In this document: positions 1-7,696 of the stretch, in pieces
How positions within the stretch are numbered: position 1 is the first letter of the stretch
Layout of the letters: the number at the start of each line of letters is the position of its first letter
NCBI RefSeq assembly: GCF_900197575.1
Contig: NZ_FZLN01000002.1
Location: forward strand, 186,001 to 250,000
Direction of reading: 5' to 3'
Origin: Acinetobacter apis
Lineage (GTDB): Bacteria > Pseudomonadota > Gammaproteobacteria > Pseudomonadales > Moraxellaceae
Length of the DNA: 64,000 bases
Made by a program: the position numbers and the translations under genes
The notes under the pieces: model-generated
The model's database searches: none
Seen by the model: only the letters and a program-made list of their open reading frames with translations
Told to the model about the DNA's origin: nothing

Positions 1-1248
1 CAGACATGGCTTGCAAGCTTAGATTCGCAAGGTCAGCTCATGACACAACAAGTTAATTTATCCAAAGCAGGTTGGTTAATCGAACAATTGCATGAAACGG
101 CGGGTATTCCTGGCATGGTTGGCCGCCATGGCTTAGGCGTTTATGTGATGGGTGTGGTTGCCATATTATATTTTTTAGCCTTAATGACCGGTCTCATTTT
201 ATTACTTCCTACATTGGTCAAAGACTATTTTGCGGTTCGTCCCGGAAAAAATAAAAAACGTTTTTGGTTAGACACCCATAATGTGGTTGGAATCACAAGC
301 TTACCGTTTCATATCATTATTTGTATTTCTGTCATTGTTTTTGCATTTCATGATTTTTTTTATGATTCAATTAATCAGCTTGCGATGAAAGGAAAACCTG
401 CTTTTAACCGACCCAAACAAGAGCAACCTCATTTTCCATCAACCACGCTCGATATTCAGCAAATATTGCTCAAAACTCAAAAAGTAGCACCTGAATACAC
501 TGTGGACTACATTGAATTTAGTAATTTAGATCAGCCGCAAAAAGCGGCAGCACGTATTGCTTTATATAGCAGCGATCAAATGTTGCGTGGGGCATCAAAT
601 GATTTTGTACGCATGAACCCATACCACATTGAAAAGATCAATTACAGTGGTATTAGCACGCAAACAGATGCAGGCAATACCTTGGTCAATGCGATGTTTA
701 GTCTACATTTTGGTAGCTATGGTGGTGATGTGGTACGTTGGATTTATTTTATTTTTGGTATAGGCGGTGCTTTTTTATTTTATTCAGGCAACATTCTTTG
801 GATTGAAAGCCGTGCTAAAAAGCAAAAATTTGCACATGACCCGATTCCTGTTCAACGTAAAGATGTCACTTTTTTTGCGAATTTAACCATTGGCATGTGT
901 TTAGGCTGTATTTTTGCAATTACAGGAACATTATTGATAAGTTGTTGGTTTTATTCAGTCGTTCATATCACAAGCATAAATCACTTCTTCCTTTATAGTT
1001 ATTATGCTTTTTTCCTTTTGTGTACAGCTTATACATTCATGGTTGGCTATGCAAAAGCATTGCCGCATTTATTGGCAGCCATTTCAGTCAGTTTGGTTCT
1101 AATGCCAATCACCTCGTTCATCATCTCTAGCACCAACATTTGGCTTAATGTGCTTGCGCTATGTACCGCGTTTATGTTCTTTCGCTTTTATCAACAAGCG
1201 CAAGACCGTGCACATGCAGCACCTATAGGCTCGTTATGGGCAAAATAA
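1..1248 (+). CDS. PepSY-associated transmembrane protein, 5' end outside window
   Basis: Inner-membrane protein of the PepSY_TM family, often linked to iron-siderophore uptake or periplasmic electron transfer; its substrate here is unknown. The frame is open from base 1 and the first ATG at 40 has no ribosome binding site, so the gene almost certainly starts upstream. Counting from that ATG, a hydrophobic helix lies at about 31-55, a second at 87-107 after an RFWLDTHNVVG segment typical of the family (a His-bearing helix start), a soluble loop at about 110-230, and four to five more helices to the C-terminus. The family commonly exceeds 500 residues, which fits a missing N-terminus. It ends in a strong hairpin shared with the convergent kinase gene. 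Confidence 0.8.
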   Translation, partial: QTWLASLDSQGQLMTQQVNLSKAGWLIEQLHETAGIPGMVGRHGLGVYVMGVVAILYFLALMTGLILLLPTLVKDYFAVRPGKNKKRFWLDTHNVVGITSLPFHIIICISVIVFAFHDFFYDSINQLAMKGKPAFNRPKQEQPHFPSTTLDIQQILLKTQKVAPEYTVDYIEFSNLDQPQKAAARIALYSSDQMLRGASNDFVRMNPYHIEKINYSGISTQTDAGNTLVNAMFSLHFGSYGGDVVRWIYFIFGIGGAFLFYSGNILWIESRAKKQKFAHDPIPVQRKDVTFFANLTIGMCLGCIFAITGTLLISCWFYSVVHITSINHFFLYSYYAFFLLCTAYTFMVGYAKALPHLLAAISVSLVLMPITSFIISSTNIWLNVLALCTAFMFFRFYQQAQDRAHAAPIGSLWAK

Positions 1249-1253
1249 CTTTG

Positions 1254-1294
1254 TTGATAAACGACCTGTTTAATGTATTCAGGTCGTTTATCAA
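1254..1294. terminator. bidirectional terminator
   Basis: A 15-base perfect stem (TTGATAAACGACCTG and its complement) with an 11-base loop sits between two convergent genes. The A/T ends of the stem supply the T-tract in either direction. Confidence 0.8.
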
Positions 1295-1319
1295 AACACA
1301 TTTTGAATGGTGTATCATA

Positions 1320-2024
1320 TTAAATTATAAATGTACCAATAGTCTCTTCGCCTATCAGTGCTTTATATAAACGATCTGAGTACATACCATTTCCAACCCA
1401 AACCTTGCCTCCTCTTTTTAAAATAAACTCAGGAACACATCGATCAACAGCCGTATGACCAAATGTGATTAACTCTTGAGCAGAAATACTTTGTAAGGGT
1501 TTGGCTTGTGCAAAATCAGAATTTATTGGAAATATTCCATCTACATTGGTTAAAACCATTGTAATTGGGCTCTGTATAACCCATGAAAACCAAACAGCTA
1601 TACCATCAGAAGTGATATCCCAAGTTTTTTGAAAAGGATCCATGGTAAAAATAATCTGTGATGGTAGTAAAACAGGTATTAAATGTTGATCAGATATAAA
1701 TCGAGCTTCTGCCAATGTAGTACATGGTCGTAAATATTTGCTAAAAATAGGATCACAAATCATCAAACCGGTCTGATCTTGAGCTCGCGCACAAGCTGCA
1801 TGATGTGTTTCTGCAGATAAAGTATATTTTTGATCTATTTTTTCAATTGCTTTATCTGTTGGACCACCTCCAGGAATAACTAAAAGCTTTTTACCGTTTA
1901 ACCGGCAAATTTCTAACGCTTGTATGGCATGATGCATTTTTTCAGCATCAATTAATAAACTACCACCAAACTTAATCACACAATCAAAATTATAGTCTGT
2001 ATATCCACAAATATGATGATTCAT
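1320..2024 (-). CDS. amino acid kinase family protein, MfnE-like
   Basis: A 234-residue member of the aspartate/glutamate/uridylate kinase fold. The N-terminal VIKFGGSLL (about 16-24) and the VIPGGGPTD loop (about 49-57) are the nucleotide-binding motifs, and WDITSDGIAVWFS (about 145-157) is the signature of the subgroup that contains archaeal MfnE and related methylotroph kinases. I do not know the substrate. The gene stands alone, with no furan or pterin cofactor genes around it. The start is supported by an ACAGG five bases upstream. Base composition is slightly richer in A/T than the neighbours. Glutamate or uridylate kinase is less likely from the motif set. Confidence 0.7.
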   Translation of the reverse strand: MNHHICGYTDYNFDCVIKFGGSLLIDAEKMHHAIQALEICRLNGKKLLVIPGGGPTDKAIEKIDQKYTLSAETHHAACARAQDQTGLMICDPIFSKYLRPCTTLAEARFISDQHLIPVLLPSQIIFTMDPFQKTWDITSDGIAVWFSWVIQSPITMVLTNVDGIFPINSDFAQAKPLQSISAQELITFGHTAVDRCVPEFILKRGGKVWVGNGMYSDRLYKALIGEETIGTFII

Positions 2025-2168
2025 AAAAACCTGTCTTTTACTGGTTATTCATTTAATAGTGCAATATTTAAATTAAAAATAATTTCTTTACTAAAATTTT
2101 AAATTTTTGATAAAGAAAATACCTATCCTCAAATTAATTAATGATATTTTGAATAACTCATAAAATGA

Positions 2169-3107
2169 TTAGTTAGCTGCGCTCACATCAACGGCTAAAC
2201 GATAAAGCGATGTACCACCTGTGATATAAACCACTTTGCTTCCATTTTTTAAGGTGGTAAATACCATGTTAGCAACAGGGGTTGGAAATTTGAGTTGACC
2301 TAATAATTTTCCTGCTTCAGTGAAAACATGAATATATTCACCACCCGTCACCCAAATATTGCCTTTATCATCGACAGCTAAGCCATCTGGTATACCTGTA
2401 TCAATTCGTGCAAACATTCGACCATGTTGCGTCTGTTTATTGTCATCAATGTCATAGACAAATACATGATGATTCAATTGCTTATTGTTTTGATCATGCG
2501 CAATCTGTGAATCAGTCAAATACAGTTTTTTCTGATTAGGGCTAAAGGCAATTCCATTTGGTGTTTTAACCTCTGGTGTATTTAGTCGAATCAGTTGCTT
2601 AGATTTTGGAGAAAAACGATAACTGAATTCACCACCCACCACAGCATTACCACCATAACCTTCATTGTCTTTTTGAATACCAAAGGTTGGGTCGGTAAAC
2701 CAAATATCTCCATCTCGATCAATAATTAAATCATTTGGACTATTTAGTTTTTTATCTCCATATAAATCGACAAGAATATTCCACGTTCCATCTGCCTCTA
2801 GGCGCTCAATGGCTCGTTTACCATGCGATGCTGCAACCACACGGCCTTGATGATCAATAGCATGACCATTATGAAATTGTGCTGGAAATAACCACGTTTT
2901 AACACCTGTTTGATCATTCCACTGTAATACTCTGTTATTTTCAATATCGCTCCAAATAATTGTTCCACCTTGTAAAATTGCTGGTCCTTCGCTCCATTTT
3001 GCTTGATCGGTAATCACTTCAATTTTAGCGTCTTTCGGAATAGGTAATGCTGCAAAGGTATGTAAACTCACCGCATAAACCATACTCATGACGAGTTGCT
3101 TGAACAT
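2169..3107 (-). CDS. SMP-30/gluconolactonase-like periplasmic protein
   Basis: 312 residues. An N-terminal signal peptide (about 1-20, ending near TFA-ALP) is followed by a six-bladed beta-propeller of the SMP-30/gluconolactonase/LRE family. Visible family motifs are WSEGPA near 38, SPNDLIIDRDGDIWFTDP near 120-137 (metal-binding N and D), TPNGIAFSPNQKKLYLTDS near 180-198 and DGLAVDDKGNIWV near 240. Known members hydrolyse sugar or other lactones with Ca or Zn; the substrate here cannot be told. A GGAGAG ribosome site lies 8 bases before the ATG. Export to the periplasm is inferred from the signal peptide. Confidence 0.8.
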   Translation of the reverse strand: MFKQLVMSMVYAVSLHTFAALPIPKDAKIEVITDQAKWSEGPAILQGGTIIWSDIENNRVLQWNDQTGVKTWLFPAQFHNGHAIDHQGRVVAASHGKRAIERLEADGTWNILVDLYGDKKLNSPNDLIIDRDGDIWFTDPTFGIQKDNEGYGGNAVVGGEFSYRFSPKSKQLIRLNTPEVKTPNGIAFSPNQKKLYLTDSQIAHDQNNKQLNHHVFVYDIDDNKQTQHGRMFARIDTGIPDGLAVDDKGNIWVTGGEYIHVFTEAGKLLGQLKFPTPVANMVFTTLKNGSKVVYITGGTSLYRLAVDVSAAN

Positions 3108-3407
3108 TATGCTTTCTCTCCGTGTTTTATTTAAGCATTCACTTTATTATTTAATTTCAGTAATTAATTTAATTATCCCGTTGCAATGTATATGGCTCAG
3201 CCATCACCATTAAAATAAAATATTAGCTTTAAATCATTTAACACTTCAATATATCAAGTGTGAATAGCTCATAATAATAAATCTTAAAATATACAATTAT
3301 TAAACTAATTATATAATAAGTGAACATTGTCACACAATAAACTTAATTATAAAATCCCGACCCTATAGAGGAATCTATTTCTAATTATCAATATATGGAA
3401 CATAAAC
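3108..3407. other. gene-free AT-rich spacer
   Basis: 300 bases between divergent genes. Very AT-rich, with several TATAAT-like hexamers that could serve either gene. No clear operator, hairpin or coding potential seen. Confidence 0.4.
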
Positions 3408-3644
3408 ATGATAAAGCACTGTATTTTTGTATTGCCTGTTTTTTTATTATTATTGTCTGGCTGTGTATCTGAACAACAACAAATTCAGATGGATAAACAG
3501 AAGTGTTTAAATTTTGGTTACACCAACAGTAATAAACTTGCTGACTGTGTTAAAGACATTCAAATTCAAAGAGATAAAGAGTCTAATTATAACTTTAGAC
3601 AAAATAACCGTTGGATGCATACCCAATCATCAAAGAGTAAATAA
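3408..3644 (+). CDS. small lipoprotein of unknown function
   Basis: A 78-residue protein with a classic lipoprotein signal: Lys near the start, a hydrophobic run, then LLSGC, giving a lipidated Cys at residue 19. The mature part is only about 60 residues, polar, with two further Cys (about 33 and 47) that could form a disulfide, and a basic Asn/Gln-rich end. I recognise no domain. It stands alone between AT-rich spacers. A short GGAAC precedes the ATG. Confidence 0.6.
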   Translation: MIKHCIFVLPVFLLLLSGCVSEQQQIQMDKQKCLNFGYTNSNKLADCVKDIQIQRDKESNYNFRQNNRWMHTQSSKSK

Positions 3645-4055
3645 ATTGATTTAAATATATTTAAATCAAAAAATATTATTACTTAATAAATAGGTATATT
3701 TTCATACCTATTTATTCATTTTATTTAATATTTATAATAAATCAGTGATTTATCAAAAATAAAATTAAAATAGATGAATTAAGAGATTAACTATTAAACT
3801 GAGTCATCAACTTAACTTATTACTCATATTATAATATAGACCTATCTGTATATTAAGTTATCCTCTATTACTCTTATTTAAAATCATCAAATATCTAAAA
3901 TTTTTACAACATATACATTAATGAATATCAAAAAATTTATTATCTAAATTTCCTTAATAAAATTACACATTTTAATTCACCTCAATTTAACCAACTAATT
4001 TAATTAAATTTTTCATATTAAAATTGCAAAATTGGATTATTCATTCAATAAATAT
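3645..4055. other. gene-free AT-rich leader of the urea operon
   Basis: About 410 bases, extremely AT-rich. A sigma-54 promoter usually needs an upstream activator site. I looked for an NtrC-type GCAC...GTGC dyad here and did not see one. TAATTTAATTAAATT-type runs could help DNA bending, but that is inference. Confidence 0.4.
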
Positions 4056-4071
4056 TGGCACAAGGCTTGCT
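4056..4071 (+). promoter_or_regulatory. sigma-54 (RpoN) promoter
   Basis: The sequence reads TGGCAC-AAGGC-TTGCT. GG at 4057-4058 and GC at 4069-4070 are separated by exactly 10 bases, matching the -24/-12 consensus TGGCACGNNNNTTGCW at every conserved position except the G after TGGCAC. It would start transcription near 4082, about 40 bases before the permease ATG. Placement before a urea-degradation operon fits nitrogen control. Confidence 0.75.
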
Positions 4072-4120
4072 ACATATCATATGCATTTAATAAATAAAAC
4101 TAAGGACAGGAGCATATGAA

Positions 4121-5734
4121 ATGCAAAACTCTCATTCAACGCATGTCATTGACCGTGAAAAACCAACGGATCAATCAGCTCACGAAACATTAGAAGATTA
4201 CACTTTACGTTATGCACCATACAGTTTTCGGCGATGGAGTCCAAAAGTTGTTGCCATTACTGCACTTGGTGGAATTGCCTATTTAGCTGATTTTTCCATT
4301 GGTGCCAGTATTGGAATGACTTATGGCACAACCAATGCTTTTTATTCAATTTTATTTGCAGCACTCATTATTTTTATTACTGGTATTCCACTGTCTTATT
4401 ATGCAGCACGATATAATATTGATTTAGATTTGATCACTCGCGGCGCAGGTTTTGGATATTTTGGCTCAGTTATCACAAGCATTATTTTTGCAAGTTTCAC
4501 CTTTATATTTTTTGCCCTTGAAGGTTCGATCATGGCGCAAGGACTATTATTGGGCTTAAATATTCCATTATGGCTCGGTTATATGATTTCGACATTCATG
4601 GTCATTCCGTTAGTTATCTATGGCATGAAAGCTTTAACCCAATTACAGGTTTGGACTACCCCTATTTGGTTAATTTTAATGATTGGTCCAGTCGCATATT
4701 TGATTTACCAAGAGCCTGATTTGGTTCAATCATTTGTCACATTTCATGGTCAATCAGGCTATCCTGTCGGTGATCTTGCTGCCATTATGCTCGGTGCGGG
4801 CATTTGTTTATCGCTGATCATGCAAATTGGTGAGCAAATTGATTATTTACGTTTCATGCCCGCAAAAACTAAAGAAAATAGCACTTCATGGTGGATTGCT
4901 GTTATTTCTGCAGGTCCAGGTTGGGTCATTCTTGGTGCAATCAAGCAAATGATTGGCGCTTTTTTGGGCTTTTATTTACTGACTAAACTTCCAGGCGTTG
5001 ATTCAGCAGAACCAGTACAACAATTTAATGCTGCTTTTCACGACATGGTGCCAGGCTGGTTGGCTTTGTCTTTGGCTGTCATCTTGGTGGTTATTTCACA
5101 AATTAAAATTAATGTCACAAATGCCTATTCAGGTTCACTTGCTTGGACCAGTGCTTATACACGAATCACCAAAAAGTATCCTGGTCGTATTATCTTTGTT
5201 TTATTTAATCTCGCCATTGCTTTGTTGCTTATGGAAGGCAACATGTTTGCTGTTTTGGGTAAGATTCTTGGTTTTTATTCAAACTTTGCAATTTCGTGGG
5301 TTGTGGTGGTGGCTACAGATATCGCTATAAATAAATATCTACTCAAACTATCTCCGAAACAACCTGAATATCGCCGGGAAATGCTATATGACTATAACCC
5401 TGTGGGTTTAATTGCTTTTTTTACGGCAGCAGGTTTATCACTTCTTGCCTTCTTTGGCTTTTTAGGCAGTTTTTTATCTTCTTACTCACCACTTATTGCA
5501 TTGGTCACAGGATTTATTTTAACTCCTATTCTTGGATTAATTACCCAAGGAAAATATTATATTCAGCACACAGATGATGGCATTGATGAACCTCGATTTG
5601 ACCAAGACGGATCACCTGTGGCCACAGTCTATACCTGTTTATCCTGTGATCAAGATTATGAAAGACCTGATGTCATGCACTCAGTTAAACACCGTGGTGT
5701 TATTTGTTCATTATGTAAAACCATGGAAAAATAA
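4121..5734 (+). CDS. NCS1-family permease (purine/cytosine/allantoin type) with Cys4 tail
   Basis: A 537-residue inner-membrane transporter of the nucleobase:cation symporter-1 family, with a dozen hydrophobic segments between about 40 and 490. RRWSPKVVAITALGGIAYLADFSIGAS near the first helix and the TNAYSGSLAWTS segment near 335-350 are family-like. The last 35 residues are cytoplasmic and carry CLSC...CSLC, two CxxC pairs that look like a zinc ribbon or rubredoxin-like knuckle; this is unusual for the family. It is first in an operon with urea carboxylase and allophanate hydrolase, so the substrate is probably urea, allantoin or another compound that ends in urea. AGGAG lies 8-12 bases before the ATG. 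Confidence 0.8.
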   Translation: MQNSHSTHVIDREKPTDQSAHETLEDYTLRYAPYSFRRWSPKVVAITALGGIAYLADFSIGASIGMTYGTTNAFYSILFAALIIFITGIPLSYYAARYNIDLDLITRGAGFGYFGSVITSIIFASFTFIFFALEGSIMAQGLLLGLNIPLWLGYMISTFMVIPLVIYGMKALTQLQVWTTPIWLILMIGPVAYLIYQEPDLVQSFVTFHGQSGYPVGDLAAIMLGAGICLSLIMQIGEQIDYLRFMPAKTKENSTSWWIAVISAGPGWVILGAIKQMIGAFLGFYLLTKLPGVDSAEPVQQFNAAFHDMVPGWLALSLAVILVVISQIKINVTNAYSGSLAWTSAYTRITKKYPGRIIFVLFNLAIALLLMEGNMFAVLGKILGFYSNFAISWVVVVATDIAINKYLLKLSPKQPEYRREMLYDYNPVGLIAFFTAAGLSLLAFFGFLGSFLSSYSPLIALVTGFILTPILGLITQGKYYIQHTDDGIDEPRFDQDGSPVATVYTCLSCDQDYERPDVMHSVKHRGVICSLCKTMEK

Positions 5735-5755
5735 CTTCTTTATATGATCCTCGTC

Positions 5756-5765
5756 TTGTAAACAA
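5756..5765. promoter_or_regulatory. possible second GntR operator, TTGTAAACAA
   Basis: It has the same TTGT-N2-ACAA arms as the palindrome 58 bases downstream, just after the permease stop codon. It may be a second site for the GntR-type regulator encoded at the end of the operon. Confidence 0.4.
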
Positions 5766-5812
5766 CGTTGATTTTACTCTTGGCATATTTTATGCTTATT
5801 TTTAAGCATCAA

Positions 5813-5824
5813 CTTGTATACAAG
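5813..5824. promoter_or_regulatory. probable FCD-GntR operator
   Basis: CTTGTATACAAG is a perfect 12-base palindrome, 14 bases before the allophanate hydrolase ATG. It contains the GT-N3-AC core (GTATAC) that FadR-subfamily GntR repressors recognise. The operon's own regulator belongs to that subfamily, so autogenous, inducer-relieved repression is inferred. Confidence 0.55.
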
Positions 5825-5837
5825 ATGGGATTTTAAA

Positions 5838-7658
5838 ATGGATATTAAAAAAACCTGTGGATGGACAATTCGTGATTGGCAAGTCGCTTATCAAAATTTA
5901 GACATAAAAATAGAAGATTTAATTCGTTTTGTGGAACAATTTGATCCAAATGATCCCGCATGGATTTCAATTGCATCTCGTCAACACATCCAAGATCAAA
6001 TAGAGCAACTACAAAATGCCATCCTTGATGCATCATCATCTGATGAATTTCCATTGTATGGTATTCCTTTTGCAGTCAAGGACAATATTGATGTAGCTGA
6101 TTTTGTATCAACAGCAGCTTGTCAGGCACTTACAACAAAAGCCTCAAAAGATGCCACACTAATACAACGGCTCAAACAAGCAGGCGCTATTGTGGTTGGT
6201 AAAACCAACTTAGATCAGTTTGCGACAGGCTTGGTCGGAACACGTTCACCTTATGGTGCGGTACACAACACCTTTGATGCAGATTACGTCAGCGGCGGTT
6301 CAAGCTCAGGTTCAGCAAGTGTCGTTGCACGTGGACTTGTTCCTTTTTCCTTAGGTACAGATACAGCAGGTTCTGGACGAATTCCTGCTGGCTTTAATAA
6401 TATTGTTGGTTTAAAGCCGACCAAAGGTCGTTTTTCAAATAATGGATTATTGCCTGCTTGTAAAAGTCTAGACTGTATTTCCATTTTTGCACTGACGGTT
6501 AAAGATGCTGAATATGTTGCCAACTTAGCAGAAGGCTATGATGAACAAGACAGTTATTCTCGTCACCATCCGAATACTGCACCTGCACAATTTTCTAAGC
6601 AGCCTGTTTTTGCCATTCCAAGCCATTTAGAGTTTTTTGGTGATCATCAAGCAAAACAGGCATTCCAAACTGCTGTTGCCAAGTTAAAATCACTTGATGT
6701 ATCTATCAAAGAAATAGATTTTACACCTTTTAAAACGCTGGCATTACAACTTTACCAAAGTGCTTGGGTTGCTGAACGTACTGCTGCACTAACGCCCTAT
6801 TTAACTGAACACCATGCAGATTTTGACCCAACTGTGCGTCAAATTGTACAACAAGGACATCAATACAGCGCAGTTGATGCCTATCAAGCTGAATACTTAA
6901 AACAAGATTTAGCACGTCAAATTCAATCTATTTTGGCTGAAGTTGATGCCCTGTTTTTACCAACTTCCCCGACCATTTACACCATCGAACAAATTAAAAA
7001 AGATCCGATTCAATACAACTCGCATTTCGGTACTTATACCAATTTCACCAATTTGGCGGATTTGAGTGCACTCGCATTGCCTGCTGGGTTTAGGGAGGAT
7101 GGCCTACCACATGGCATTACATTAATTGCCAATGCATGGCATGATCAGGCTTTAGTACATTTTGGCAAATACTGGCAAAACCATTTGAATTTAACTTTAG
7201 GTGCAACACACCAACCGCTAAAGAAACAACCAACAATATCACCACCATCTAAGCATCATGTCCGGATTGCTGTGGTGGGTGCACATTTAACAGGAATGCC
7301 ATTAAACGCTCAACTGACCGAGAGACAAGCGGTATTGGTTGAAACAACTCAGACCTCTCAGGCTTATAGTTTATATGCGTTAAAAGGCACAACACCGCCC
7401 AAACCAGGATTAGCACGAGATGAAATCAATGGACAACAGATTATTGTCGAACTTTGGGATATACCTCTTGCAAGATTTGGAGAATTTGTTGCTGAAATCC
7501 CAACACCGCTTGGCATAGGTAACATTGAACTTACAGATGGACGCTGGGTTAAAGGATTTATTTGTGAACCTTATGGGTTACAACATGCTGAAGATATCAG
7601 CCATTTTGGCGGTTGGCGTGCTTATATTCAGCATCTTCATGCGTCGCATACTGCATAA
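5838..7658 (+). CDS. atzF: allophanate hydrolase
   Basis: Splits allophanate from urea carboxylase into ammonia and CO2; cytoplasmic. It is an amidase-signature enzyme with catalytic Lys at about 81 (VKDNID), the Gly/Ser loop GGSSSGSA (about 153-160) and the nucleophile Ser at about 179 (TAGSGRIPAG). After about residue 455 comes the separate allophanate-hydrolase C-terminal domain (VVGAHLTGMPLN...), known in this family to act on N-carboxycarbamate. At 606 residues it has the full two-domain length. I chose the ATG at 5838, with GGGA eight bases upstream, over an in-frame TTG at 5814 that falls inside the operator palindrome. The urea carboxylase gene starts 38 bases downstream. Confidence 0.92.
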   Translation: MDIKKTCGWTIRDWQVAYQNLDIKIEDLIRFVEQFDPNDPAWISIASRQHIQDQIEQLQNAILDASSSDEFPLYGIPFAVKDNIDVADFVSTAACQALTTKASKDATLIQRLKQAGAIVVGKTNLDQFATGLVGTRSPYGAVHNTFDADYVSGGSSSGSASVVARGLVPFSLGTDTAGSGRIPAGFNNIVGLKPTKGRFSNNGLLPACKSLDCISIFALTVKDAEYVANLAEGYDEQDSYSRHHPNTAPAQFSKQPVFAIPSHLEFFGDHQAKQAFQTAVAKLKSLDVSIKEIDFTPFKTLALQLYQSAWVAERTAALTPYLTEHHADFDPTVRQIVQQGHQYSAVDAYQAEYLKQDLARQIQSILAEVDALFLPTSPTIYTIEQIKKDPIQYNSHFGTYTNFTNLADLSALALPAGFREDGLPHGITLIANAWHDQALVHFGKYWQNHLNLTLGATHQPLKKQPTISPPSKHHVRIAVVGAHLTGMPLNAQLTERQAVLVETTQTSQAYSLYALKGTTPPKPGLARDEINGQQIIVELWDIPLARFGEFVAEIPTPLGIGNIELTDGRWVKGFICEPYGLQHAEDISHFGGWRAYIQHLHASHTA

Positions 7659-7696
7659 CATATTGCATCAACTGAAACTGATCAAAGGGATTCGCT

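Noticed and set aside
1161..1370. 69-codon ORF at the end of the PepSY gene
   Set aside because: Runs through a coding region in another frame and through a terminator hairpin.
3645..4055. NtrC-type enhancer for the sigma-54 promoter
   Set aside because: No GCAC...GTGC dyad could be found in this AT-rich stretch; the activator remains unassigned.
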